Source: Candidatus Eiseniibacteriota bacterium (GTDB taxonomy: Bacteria; JAFGKV01). From it: 7,244 nucleotides of DNA. Both the position numbers and the translations under genes were made by a program. The notes below the pieces were generated by a model. The model ran no database searches and was not told the origin of the DNA. It saw only the letters and a program-made list of their open reading frames with translations. Of this stretch, positions 1 through 6,087 are shown piece after piece (the first letter of the stretch is position 1; the number at the start of each line of letters is the position of its first letter). The stretch covers positions 1 through 7,244 of the forward strand of contig JALOPK010000166.1 of the NCBI GenBank assembly GCA_025453925.1. The letters run 5' to 3'.

Positions 1-252
1 CACATCTCGCTGGTCTGCCCAGGGATCACGGTCAAGCGGATCCTCGACTACCGCGTGGACAAGCGATTGGTGATCCGTCCCCCCAAGGTGGCCCGCAACC
101 TCCTGCGCTGCCTCAACCCCAGTTGCGTCACCAACACGGAAGCCAGTGCCGAGACGTGTTTCACCGTGGTTGATGCCGACGCGAAGCAGCTGAAATGCAC
201 CTACTGTGAGCGAGTCTTCCCCCTCAGCGACCTGCGGCCCATCATCCCCTGA
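1..252 (+). CDS. pyrI: Aspartate carbamoyltransferase regulatory subunit, C-terminal part (cut by window start)
   Basis: PyrI binds the catalytic PyrB trimers of aspartate carbamoyltransferase and carries the allosteric nucleotide signal (ATP/CTP in known enzymes) in step 2 of cytoplasmic UMP synthesis. Frame 1 is open from base 1 to the TGA at 250-252, giving 83 residues of the C-terminus. The zinc-domain cysteines are clear: C37-x4-C42 (CLNPSC) and C66-x2-C69 (CTYCE), followed by the short tail typical of the family. The preceding segment, ITVKRILDYRV, matches the linker between the allosteric and zinc domains. The N-terminal nucleotide-binding domain, and probably pyrB, lie upstream of the window. 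The CLNPSCVTNTE form resembles, from memory, archaeal and thermophile PyrI more than the enterobacterial one. Family assignment is firm; the domain lies in frame with no break. Confidence 0.93.
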   Translation, partial: HISLVCPGITVKRILDYRVDKRLVIRPPKVARNLLRCLNPSCVTNTEASAETCFTVVDADAKQLKCTYCERVFPLSDLRPIIP

Positions 253-384
253 ACCCAGTCATGGCCACGCCACATCCCGCCGCAGAGCTCCGCGCCAGAA
301 GCGCCGCGGGCACGTCTCCCCATCCCCGCCCACTATTCTGCTTCGTGAATTCGCGGGCAGGCGGTGTTCCCGACGCTCCGCGAT

Positions 385-414
385 GGCGTGCAGTGCAACC
401 TGCAGCGCCGTTTT
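385..414 (+). terminator. Probable Rho-independent terminator or attenuator after pyrI
   Basis: GGCG plus TGCAG (385-393) pairs with CTGCA plus CGCC (400-409), with one bulged G at 405 and a 6-nt loop. G410 and TTTT (411-414) follow directly. Nine GC-rich base pairs plus a short T run fit an intrinsic terminator. It lies 132 nt after the pyrI stop and 159 nt before the pyrD start. The 6-bp inverted repeat at 351-383 just upstream leaves room for an attenuator, but I see no overlapping antiterminator pairing. Confidence 0.55.
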
Positions 415-480
415 CATCCTCTTCGGGCGTCGCCCTCGGCGTCATGACGACTAATATGAGAATAGTTCCCCATGCCTCCG

Positions 481-499
481 GGGGCACCGAGCGTGCCCC
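481..499 (+). promoter_or_regulatory. Perfect stem-loop in the pyrD leader
   Basis: GGGGCAC (481-487) pairs perfectly with GTGCCCC (493-499) around a CGAGC loop. It lies about 75 bases before the pyrD start codon, downstream of the AT-rich patch that may hold a promoter. GGCC-rich sequence between 504 and 530 could fold further. No T run follows, so it is not a terminator by itself. It could be an RNA leader element or simply a GC-rich chance pairing. Confidence 0.35.
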
Positions 500-573
500 G
501 CACCCGGCCGGGCGAGGGCCGTTGGCCGTGGTGCCGGCAATGCCATGATCTCGTCCGGTCAGCGTCCAGACTG

Positions 574-1521
574 ATGAACCCGATCCAGACAACGCTGCCG
601 GGGCTCACGCTCGCGTCACCACTGGTGCTGGCCTCCGGGATCCTGGGGCTCACCGCGTCGTCCCTCGCGCGGGTCGCCTCCCTCGGCGCCGGCGCCGTGA
701 CGACCAAGTCCTTCGGCGTTGAGCCCCGCGCCGGGCACAAGGCGCCGAGCATTCTCCCGTACGAACATGGCATTCTGAATTGCGTCGGGCTGTCGAACCC
801 GGGCGTCGACCAGATGATCCGCGAGATATGGGCCTACCGGGCGCGGTCTGTCGTGCCGATCATCGCATCAGTGTTCGGCAAGACCGTGGAGGAGTTCGGC
901 GTGGTCACGGCCCGGGCCCTTGAGGCCGAGCCTGACATGATCGAGGCCAACGTGTCGTGCCCCAATGTCGCCGCGGAGTTCGGCGTGCCTTTCGGCGCCG
1001 ACTTCGGGAGTTGCGCCCAGGTGACCGGCATCGTGAAGAAGAACGCCGGGCGAATCCCCGTGGCAGTGAAGCTCACGGTCAACTGCCCCGCCATCGGGCG
1101 GATGGCCGGCGTCTGCGAGGAGCATGGCGCCGACGTCATCACGGCCATCAACACCATTGGTCCGGGGATGCTCATCGCCACGGACGTCCGTCGCCCCGTG
1201 CTGTCGAATCTGACGGGGGGCGTTTCCGGCCCCGCCGTCTTCCCCGTCGCACTTCGCGCCGTGTGGGAGGTCCGGAAGCACACGACCTTGCCCATCATCG
1301 GCGTGGGTGGCGTCACCACAGTTGATCACGCGGTGCAGATGCTGATGGCGGGAGCAACCGCCGTGGGCATCGGCTCGGCCGTCCACTACGGCGGCGTCGA
1401 CGTCTTCCAGACCATCAATGAGGGACTCCGGGAGTTCGCCCGCGCCAACGGGCTGGCGTCCCTGGGGGCGGTGATCGGAACCGCCCATTCCGAGCCCCCT
1501 CCCCGAGGATCGGGCGCATGA
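574..1521 (+). CDS. pyrD: Dihydroorotate dehydrogenase, class 1B catalytic subunit
   Basis: This FMN enzyme oxidises dihydroorotate to orotate, the fourth step of UMP synthesis. Class 1B works in the cytoplasm with PyrK and NAD+. The 315-residue protein is a full-length (beta/alpha)8 barrel. Visible landmarks are: K45 in VTTKSFGVEP at the FMN/catalytic lysine position; GILNCVGLSNPG (66-77), which binds substrate; NVSCPN (126-131) with Cys129 as the class 1 catalytic base; KLTVN (166-170); NTIGPG (193-198); SNLTGGVSGPA (211-221) and IIGVGGVTT (241-249), which bind the FMN phosphate. ATG 574 was chosen because the family begins at the strand motif in LPGLTLASPLVLASG. An in-frame ATG at 472 would add 34 unrelated, Arg/Pro-rich residues. 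No good Shine-Dalgarno precedes 574. The GLSNPG, NTIGPG and DVF signatures recall archaeal PyrD. The gene overlaps pyrK by ATGA, which supports the 1B class and translational coupling. Confidence 0.95.
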   Translation: MNPIQTTLPGLTLASPLVLASGILGLTASSLARVASLGAGAVTTKSFGVEPRAGHKAPSILPYEHGILNCVGLSNPGVDQMIREIWAYRARSVVPIIASVFGKTVEEFGVVTARALEAEPDMIEANVSCPNVAAEFGVPFGADFGSCAQVTGIVKKNAGRIPVAVKLTVNCPAIGRMAGVCEEHGADVITAINTIGPGMLIATDVRRPVLSNLTGGVSGPAVFPVALRAVWEVRKHTTLPIIGVGGVTTVDHAVQMLMAGATAVGIGSAVHYGGVDVFQTINEGLREFARANGLASLGAVIGTAHSEPPPRGSGA

Positions 1522-2348
1522 TGACCCAGGCGGTGCCACCGGCATCCGGCATGCTGCGCATGTGCCGCATCCTCGAGGTGGTCGCCCATTCCCCCGTGTT
1601 GAAGAGCTTCCTCGTACCACGGCTGTTCGACGCCCTGCCCGGCCAGTTCGTGAATCTGTGGTTGCCGGGCATTGACGAGAAACCCTTCTCGATCTCGGGG
1701 ATCCGCGAAACGTGCATGGAGCTGTCGGTGAAGGCAGTCGGCCCATTCACCCGGCGGCTCATCGAGTGCGCCGAGGGAGAATGGGTCGGCATCCGGGGGC
1801 CCTTCGGCAACGGCTTTCCGCTCGAGCCTGGCGCGCTCCTCGTCGGCGGCGGCATCGGCATGGCGCCCATTCGTTTCCTCGCGCAGATGATGGCGGAGCG
1901 AGGCCTTCCCTGTACTCTGGTCTGCGGCGCGCGCACCCGGGCTGATCTGATCTTCGAGCCTGAGCTCCTCCGCTGGGGATGCCACATGAGCACCGATGAT
2001 GGCTCGTGCGGGACCTGCGGTCAGGTGACCGATCTGCTCGACGGGCTGATGGCGGAACACCCCGCGTCTGCGGTGTGCGCCGCCGGTCCCGAGCCCATGC
2101 TGCTGCGGATCATGGAGTTCGCCGACCGTTGGTCGCTTCCCTACCATATCTCATTCGAGCGCTACATGAAGTGCGGCATCGGCATCTGCGGTCAATGCTG
2201 CGTAGACGGGTCGGGAATCCGTCTGTGCATCGAGGGACCGGTTCTGAACCGTGACCAGACCCGGCTCGTCACCGAGTTCGGCCTCCCCCACCGTGACGCG
2301 TCCGGGCTGCGACCCGGGACCCCGGCGTCTCCGCTGGGCAAGAGGTAA
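1518..2348 (+). CDS. pyrK: Dihydroorotate dehydrogenase electron-transfer subunit (FAD, 2Fe-2S)
   Basis: PyrK passes electrons from PyrD's FMN through a 2Fe-2S cluster and FAD to NAD+. The 276-residue protein has the expected order of parts. A ferredoxin-reductase-like FAD barrel comes first, with PGQFVNLWL (41-49) and KPFSIS (55-60), where Lys replaces the more usual Arg of RPxSI. An NAD-binding fold follows, with GGGIGMAPI (110-118), TDDGSCGTCG (159-168) and AAGPEPML (188-195). The cluster loop is Cys219-x4-Cys224-x2-Cys227 and Cys237, in RYMKCGIGICGQCC; Cys228 is an alternative ligand. The RYMKCGIG form and the TEFGLPHRDASG tail (252-263) match archaeal PyrK as I recall it. The start at 1518 is supported by GAGGA at 1505-1509, 8 nt upstream, and by the ATGA overlap with pyrD; the second codon is also ATG. 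Coupled translation would suit the 1:1 complex. Confidence 0.94.
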   Translation: MMTQAVPPASGMLRMCRILEVVAHSPVLKSFLVPRLFDALPGQFVNLWLPGIDEKPFSISGIRETCMELSVKAVGPFTRRLIECAEGEWVGIRGPFGNGFPLEPGALLVGGGIGMAPIRFLAQMMAERGLPCTLVCGARTRADLIFEPELLRWGCHMSTDDGSCGTCGQVTDLLDGLMAEHPASAVCAAGPEPMLLRIMEFADRWSLPYHISFERYMKCGIGICGQCCVDGSGIRLCIEGPVLNRDQTRLVTEFGLPHRDASGLRPGTPASPLGKR

Positions 2349-2375
2349 TCGTCCGGAGACGGGATGTAGGAGGAA

Positions 2376-2416
2376 CCGCGGGGATGGGGTGCGCACGCAC
2401 AGGTGCACCACCGCGG
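2376..2416 (+). promoter_or_regulatory. Nested inverted repeat upstream of the exchanger gene
   Basis: CCGCGG (2376-2381) can pair with CCGCGG (2411-2416). Inside it, GGTGC (2388-2392) can pair with GCACC (2405-2409) around a 12-nt loop, with a 6-against-1 internal loop between the stems. It ends 4 nt before the ribosome-binding site of the exchanger gene. It might act as a leader structure or slow read-through from pyrK. It has no T run, so it is not a standard terminator. Both arms are GC-rich, so chance pairing is possible. Confidence 0.3.
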
Positions 2417-2435
2417 CATTAGGAAGGAGCACACC

Positions 2436-3404
2436 ATGGTATTCTCCGTCGTTCTGTTCCTCGCGGGCATCGCCATTCTGTGGGGATCATCCGACCTGGT
2501 GACCCGGAGTCTGGGCCCGATCGCCCGGAGGTTGAAGGTGAGCGAGTTGGTGGTCACGATCTTGGGCGTCAGCGTCTTCTCATCCCTTCCCGAGCTGTCG
2601 GTATCGCTTTTCTCCGCACTGCAGGGCAATTCCGACGTATCCATCGGCAATGTGGTGGGTTCGAACTTCGTGACCCTGACCTTCGTCACTGCGCTGTGCG
2701 CGCTCATTACGCCCCTGCGGATCCGGCAGGAGATCCGTGACCGCGAGAGTAGCTGGATGATCCTCTCCACGGCGGTGGTGCTTATGCTCGCAATGGACGG
2801 GGTGCTCACGCGCCTCGATGGTGGCGTGCTGATCGTGCTCTATATCCCCTATGTCACATCAGTCATCACGGAGGCGCGCCGCCAGGCGGGGCCTGAATCG
2901 CATGGAGTGCGGGACCCCGGGGGCCGCGTGTGGCTTCACGTGGTGAAGGGCCTCGCCGCAGTCGGCGGCATCGTGCTGGGCGCGCACCTGGCGCTGGAGC
3001 ATGGGCAGCGCCTCGGCCTGCAGGCGGGCATCCCACCCTTGGCCATGGGGGCGATCGTGTTCGCCTTCGGAACCTCGCTGCCGGAACTCGCCATCGCGGT
3101 GGCCGCCACCGCCAAGAAGAAGCCCGAAGTGAGCCTGGGCGAGATCTACTCCTCAAACATCTTCACGGCCCTGGCAGTCTTAGGCGTGTGCGCCGTGGCA
3201 ACGCCATTGCAGCTCACGACGCCCTCCGTGCTCAGTTTCGACCTGCCGATGCTGATCCTTGCCGGCGTGGTTATCCAGCTCTTCATCACCACGGGCGCCC
3301 TGCTCACGCGTCTGGAGGCGCTGCTGGTGCTCATGCTGTACGGCTGGTTCGTCGCCGGCCATCTGATGCCCCACCTGGTGACCGGAGGAATCCCGGGCAA
3401 CTGA
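2436..3404 (+). CDS. CaCA-family Na+/Ca2+ (or cation/H+) exchanger-like membrane protein
   Basis: This is an inner-membrane antiporter of the Ca2+:cation antiporter superfamily, YrbG/NCX_Mj-like in size (322 residues) and layout. Roughly ten hydrophobic segments are visible, in two homologous halves joined by a hydrophilic loop (residues ~145-168). Alpha-1 repeat: SSLPEL (49-54) and GNVVGSN (71-77). Alpha-2 repeat: FGTSLPEL (211-218) and GEIYSSN (235-241). The ion-site glutamates E53 and E217 are kept. The residues three after the SN pairs are T80 and T244, where NCX_Mj has Asn81 and Asp240. Alpha-1 also lacks the usual GTS (VFSS instead), and alpha-2 has GE instead of GN. Substrate is therefore uncertain. 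ATG 2436 was chosen for AGGAAGGAG at 2421-2429, 6 nt upstream; a GTG at 2403 would add 11 unrelated residues. It lies 87 bases after pyrK, possibly co-transcribed, with no obvious functional link. Confidence 0.88.
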   Translation: MVFSVVLFLAGIAILWGSSDLVTRSLGPIARRLKVSELVVTILGVSVFSSLPELSVSLFSALQGNSDVSIGNVVGSNFVTLTFVTALCALITPLRIRQEIRDRESSWMILSTAVVLMLAMDGVLTRLDGGVLIVLYIPYVTSVITEARRQAGPESHGVRDPGGRVWLHVVKGLAAVGGIVLGAHLALEHGQRLGLQAGIPPLAMGAIVFAFGTSLPELAIAVAATAKKKPEVSLGEIYSSNIFTALAVLGVCAVATPLQLTTPSVLSFDLPMLILAGVVIQLFITTGALLTRLEALLVLMLYGWFVAGHLMPHLVTGGIPGN

Positions 3405-3450
3405 TCGTATCCGCTGGAGAATCTCCGCCGCGGGCGCCGCTCCGTGCCCG

Positions 3451-4479
3451 TCAGCGTGCCGGGTCGGGACCGTGCTTCGGGCCTCTGCGTCTGCCTTTCG
3501 CGAGCATGGAAAGCGCGGCGATCATGCGTTTCGCCTCGTCGACTGGTCGCGCCGGTGTGCCCCAGACTACCTGACCCTTGCCGATCCGTTTGCCCGTGGG
3601 CACGCCCGACTGGGCGCCGATGATGACGCCGTCCTCCACCGTCACGTGATCCGCGATCCCCACTTGGCCGGCGAGGATGCAGCGAGCCCCGATGCTGCTT
3701 GATCCGGCGATACCCGCCTGGCCGCTCACTGCGGTGTGCGCCCCGATGGCCACATTGTGGCCGACCTGGACAAGATTGTCGATCTTGCTCCCAGTCCCGA
3801 TCACCGTTCTGCCCAGCGCAGCACGATCCACCGCCGTGTTTGCTCCGATCTCCACGTCATCCTCGATCACCACCGTGCCGAGTTGAGGGATCTTTGCGTA
3901 AGCGCCCGTCTCATCGTGCACGTATCCGAACCCGTCGGAACCGACCACTGTTCCCGCGTGAACAATGACCCGGTCCCCGAGGTGCACCCCGGGATAGAGG
4001 ACCGCGTGGGGCCAGAGGATGCAGGCCACGCCCAACGTGGCGTCCCTTCCTACATAGCATCCGGCCGTGAGCACGGAGCCGTCCCCGATCACCGCACCGT
4101 CGTCGACCACGCACAGAGGGCCGATGGAGACACCCTCACCCACCTTGGCGGACGATGCCACTACCGCTGAGGGGTGGATGCCGCGAGGGGGGAGCCTCGG
4201 GGGCGCCATGTGGTGCAGGATCCGCGCGAACGCCAGCCGGGGGCCGGCCGCCCGAATGAAGGTGCGGCTGGAGTCAGGCGGAACAGACGTGAGGATGATG
4301 CAGGCTGCGGGCCCCGCGAGGGCGGCCTCGACGGCCCTGTCCTTCTCGGCGTACACGATGTCTCCCGGGGCTGCATCACTCAGGCCCGCAAACCCGTCGA
4401 CCATCGTGTCCGGGTCACCGACAACCGTGCCCCGGGCCACGCGTGCCAGCTCCGCAACACGGTAGGCATCGCATTTCAT
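3451..4479 (-). CDS. lpxD: UDP-3-O-acylglucosamine N-acyltransferase
   Basis: LpxD transfers a 3-hydroxyacyl chain from acyl carrier protein to the 2-amino group of UDP-3-O-acylglucosamine, the third step of lipid A synthesis, in the cytoplasm. The 342-residue length matches the family (E. coli ~341). The N-terminal uridine-binding domain is residues 1 to ~100. A left-handed beta-helix of hexapeptide repeats runs from ~101 (IHPSAVVASSAKVGEG) to ~308. A short C-terminal helix (DEAKRMIAALSMLAKG) and a basic Arg/Lys/Pro tail finish it. GSDGFGY (180-186) and NLVQVGHN (235-242) are diagnostic; His241 corresponds to the catalytic His239 of E. coli. The start is set by AGGAGGA (4486-4492 on the complement), 6 nt upstream. 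It is the last gene of the minus-strand cluster, 64 nt after the acylase-like gene. The usual neighbours (bamA, skp, fabZ, lpxA) are not here. Its presence implies an outer membrane with lipid A. Confidence 0.96.
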   Translation of the reverse strand: MKCDAYRVAELARVARGTVVGDPDTMVDGFAGLSDAAPGDIVYAEKDRAVEAALAGPAACIILTSVPPDSSRTFIRAAGPRLAFARILHHMAPPRLPPRGIHPSAVVASSAKVGEGVSIGPLCVVDDGAVIGDGSVLTAGCYVGRDATLGVACILWPHAVLYPGVHLGDRVIVHAGTVVGSDGFGYVHDETGAYAKIPQLGTVVIEDDVEIGANTAVDRAALGRTVIGTGSKIDNLVQVGHNVAIGAHTAVSGQAGIAGSSSIGARCILAGQVGIADHVTVEDGVIIGAQSGVPTGKRIGKGQVVWGTPARPVDEAKRMIAALSMLAKGRRRGPKHGPDPAR

Positions 4480-4543
4480 TCCAGATCCTCCTCATAGTGA
4501 CAGGCGTGGGGTCTGCCAAATGCGCACCCCGCACTCGATTCGA

Positions 4544-6004
4544 TCATGACAGAAGCGGCACCAGCGCGCAGCCGCGGGAGAAATCGGGGAACCTCATGTC
4601 GCGAGGGAACAGTTCACCCCGCGACCAGCCCCGGTGCTGGTCGCGGCGATGGGGATTTCCCGCCACGCCCGACTGGCCCACCATGACCACGGCTCGCACC
4701 GAGTTCCCCTCCCACTCGACGACCACGCTGGCGGGCACATGAGCGGTTCCGTGGAGGCCGAAGCACCCCGCGTCAACGACGGGGCCACGAACCTTCCGCG
4801 CGGTGGCCGCAAGGCTGCCAAGTAGGCCCTGCGGCACGATGGGTTCAAGAATGACGTCGGCAACAGCGCGATGCACGTGTCCGGGTGGTAGAGGCAGGTC
4901 GGTGTCGGCATCCCGTCTGCGGGAACCGTAGTACAGGGAGTCTTCGGCCCCCCCCGGGGGCGCGAACCAGATGCGCAGGCCCCGAGCGATGTCTCCCTCC
5001 GAGAGTCGGGGAGAACCCGAAGCGACCCACCAGGTGCCGTCGTCGCCCGCGGGAGCAACGGCCGAGAGCCCTCCCGACACGAACACGCTGTCGCACGGCC
5101 CGCGGGGATCATCGTGAATGAACTCCAGTACCCTGGACCAGCCCGCGATTCGCGCAACGGCCCACGGCCGGTGGCGTGCCGGAGTTCGGATGCGCAACTC
5201 GGAGCGGGTGGCCGCAATATGCGGGATAGGCCATCCGGGAACACACCACCCCCGGACGAACTCCCCGTTGCCCACCACGAGCCCGGCCTCCACCCAGGGC
5301 TGCGGATTCTGTGCGCCCCAGGCGAGTTCACCGCGGCGTACGCCGCCGTGCTCCACGTCCCGCGCCTCGATGGGACAGAGGAATGCCTGGAGCCCGAGCG
5401 GAACATCGTGGAGCCGCCACAATCGGTCGCCGAGGGTGATGTCGCCCGGCAGACCGTCGCACCGTAGCGAGCACGGGAGCGCCAGCCATTCAACCAGTGC
5501 GCCCACCGCGAGCACGTCTTCAACCTGCCAGAGGGCAGGCTGCAGCCTGGCGGCCAGGAACTCGGGCGGAAGGCGCATCGGATGAGCCCGGATGTAGGCG
5601 CTGATTCCCTGCGCATAGGCCCGGAGGAGCGGTTCGGTTTCGCCGAGGCGACTCCGCACCGCGAAGGCCTGGCGGTAGAAGCCGATCCGGCGATGCAGGA
5701 GGTCGAGGGGAAGTGCCTCCTCTCCTCCCACTCGGACCAGTTCGCCCCATGCGGCCCGCCGCATGAGCTCCAGTTGCCACAACCGGTCCTGGGCGTGGAG
5801 ATACCCCAGAGCGAAGAACCCCGCCTCCCCGGATCGACCCCACACGCAGGGGATACCCAGCTCGTCCCGCACGACCACCGCGGGCCCGGGGAGCCTTTCG
5901 AGCCTGAGCTGTCCGCGCCCCTGAGGCCAGAGCCCCGCCAAGTACCCCGCCGTCACGATCATCGTCAGCGCGGCCACCCCAGCGGCATGGCGGCAGACCC
6001 TCAT
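4544..6004 (-). CDS. Short, divergent penicillin-acylase-family protein, probably lacking the nucleophile
   Basis: Penicillin/acyl-homoserine-lactone acylases are exported N-terminal-nucleophile amidases that cut themselves into alpha and beta chains. This 486-residue protein starts with a signal peptide or anchor (hydrophobic ~7-25). It then shows a good alpha-chain: VVVRDELGIPCVWG (43-56), GYLHAQDRLWQLE (67-79), RAYAQGISAYI (128-138), PPEF (146-149) and W159/D163. The family C-terminus is also present: GQSG (443-446), RDQHRGW (454-460). At the junction where the family has G-S-N-N-W, this protein has WGAQNPQPW (229-237), followed by GLVVGNGEF (241-249), which resembles the usual PLLANDPH. 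By that alignment the nucleophilic Ser is Ala231. An alternative, DGTWWVASGS (322-331), also lacks a Ser in place. It is also short: family members are usually ~700-850 residues. ATG 6004 precedes the signal peptide, but the ribosome-binding site is poor (GGAGG 16 nt away, in a hairpin). Substrate unknown. Confidence 0.78.
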   Translation of the reverse strand: MRVCRHAAGVAALTMIVTAGYLAGLWPQGRGQLRLERLPGPAVVVRDELGIPCVWGRSGEAGFFALGYLHAQDRLWQLELMRRAAWGELVRVGGEEALPLDLLHRRIGFYRQAFAVRSRLGETEPLLRAYAQGISAYIRAHPMRLPPEFLAARLQPALWQVEDVLAVGALVEWLALPCSLRCDGLPGDITLGDRLWRLHDVPLGLQAFLCPIEARDVEHGGVRRGELAWGAQNPQPWVEAGLVVGNGEFVRGWCVPGWPIPHIAATRSELRIRTPARHRPWAVARIAGWSRVLEFIHDDPRGPCDSVFVSGGLSAVAPAGDDGTWWVASGSPRLSEGDIARGLRIWFAPPGGAEDSLYYGSRRRDADTDLPLPPGHVHRAVADVILEPIVPQGLLGSLAATARKVRGPVVDAGCFGLHGTAHVPASVVVEWEGNSVRAVVMVGQSGVAGNPHRRDQHRGWSRGELFPRDMRFPDFSRGCALVPLLS

Positions 6005-6011
6005 GATGCGA

Positions 6012-6050
6012 AGTGGCCGGCCTCCATCGTGTCGGGGAGAGCCGGCCACT
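6012..6050 (-). promoter_or_regulatory. Strong stem-loop between the secreted-protein gene and the acylase-like gene
   Basis: AGTGGCCGGC (6012-6021) and GCCGGCCACT (6041-6050) form a perfect 10-bp stem. CTCC (6022-6025) with GGAG (6036-6039) extends it by four pairs past a single bulge, leaving a 10-nt loop. In the minus-strand RNA the right arm holds the only GGAGG near the acylase-like start at 6004, and the stem ends 7 nt before that ATG. No U run follows. It could attenuate read-through, protect the upstream mRNA end, or hide the ribosome-binding site. The length of perfect pairing makes chance less likely than for the other hairpins here. Confidence 0.6.
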
Positions 6051-6087
6051 CGAGTGAACGTGAGTCGGGTGAGGTGAGGAAAGGCTG

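Larger units (their letters stand above)
253..573 (+). other. Intergenic region between pyrI and pyrD with several stem-loops
   Basis: These 321 bases contain no gene I can support. Open frames on both strands here are low-complexity Arg/Ala/Pro/Gly translations without family resemblance. From left to right the region holds: a 6-bp inverted repeat (TCGCGG 351-356 with CCGCGA 378-383); the terminator-like hairpin at 385-414; an AT-rich patch near 452-465 with TAATAT as the best -10 candidate but no convincing -35; and a perfect 7-bp hairpin at 481-499. This looks like the end of one transcription unit and the leader of another, or an attenuated leader inside a single pyr operon. The sequence alone does not decide between these. 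Confidence 0.5.

Noticed and set aside
472-573. N-terminal extension of PyrD from the upstream in-frame ATG at 472
   Set aside because: The 34 extra residues are Arg/Pro-rich with no match to the family N-terminus, and the stretch contains the 481-499 hairpin.
242-773. Minus-strand open frames (242-592 and 414-773) and a plus-strand frame (261-548) around the pyrI-pyrD gap
   Set aside because: Low-complexity Arg/Ala/Gly/Pro translations, no ribosome-binding sites, overlap each other and pyrD; typical high-GC chance frames.
1386-2147. Long minus-strand frame opposite pyrD/pyrK
   Set aside because: It is the antisense shadow of two confidently identified genes and shows no domain of its own.
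3405-3450. Bidirectional terminator between the exchanger and lpxD
   Set aside because: Only a 5-bp GGAGA/TCTCC repeat with a 1-nt gap is present, which cannot form a proper hairpin, and there is no T run.
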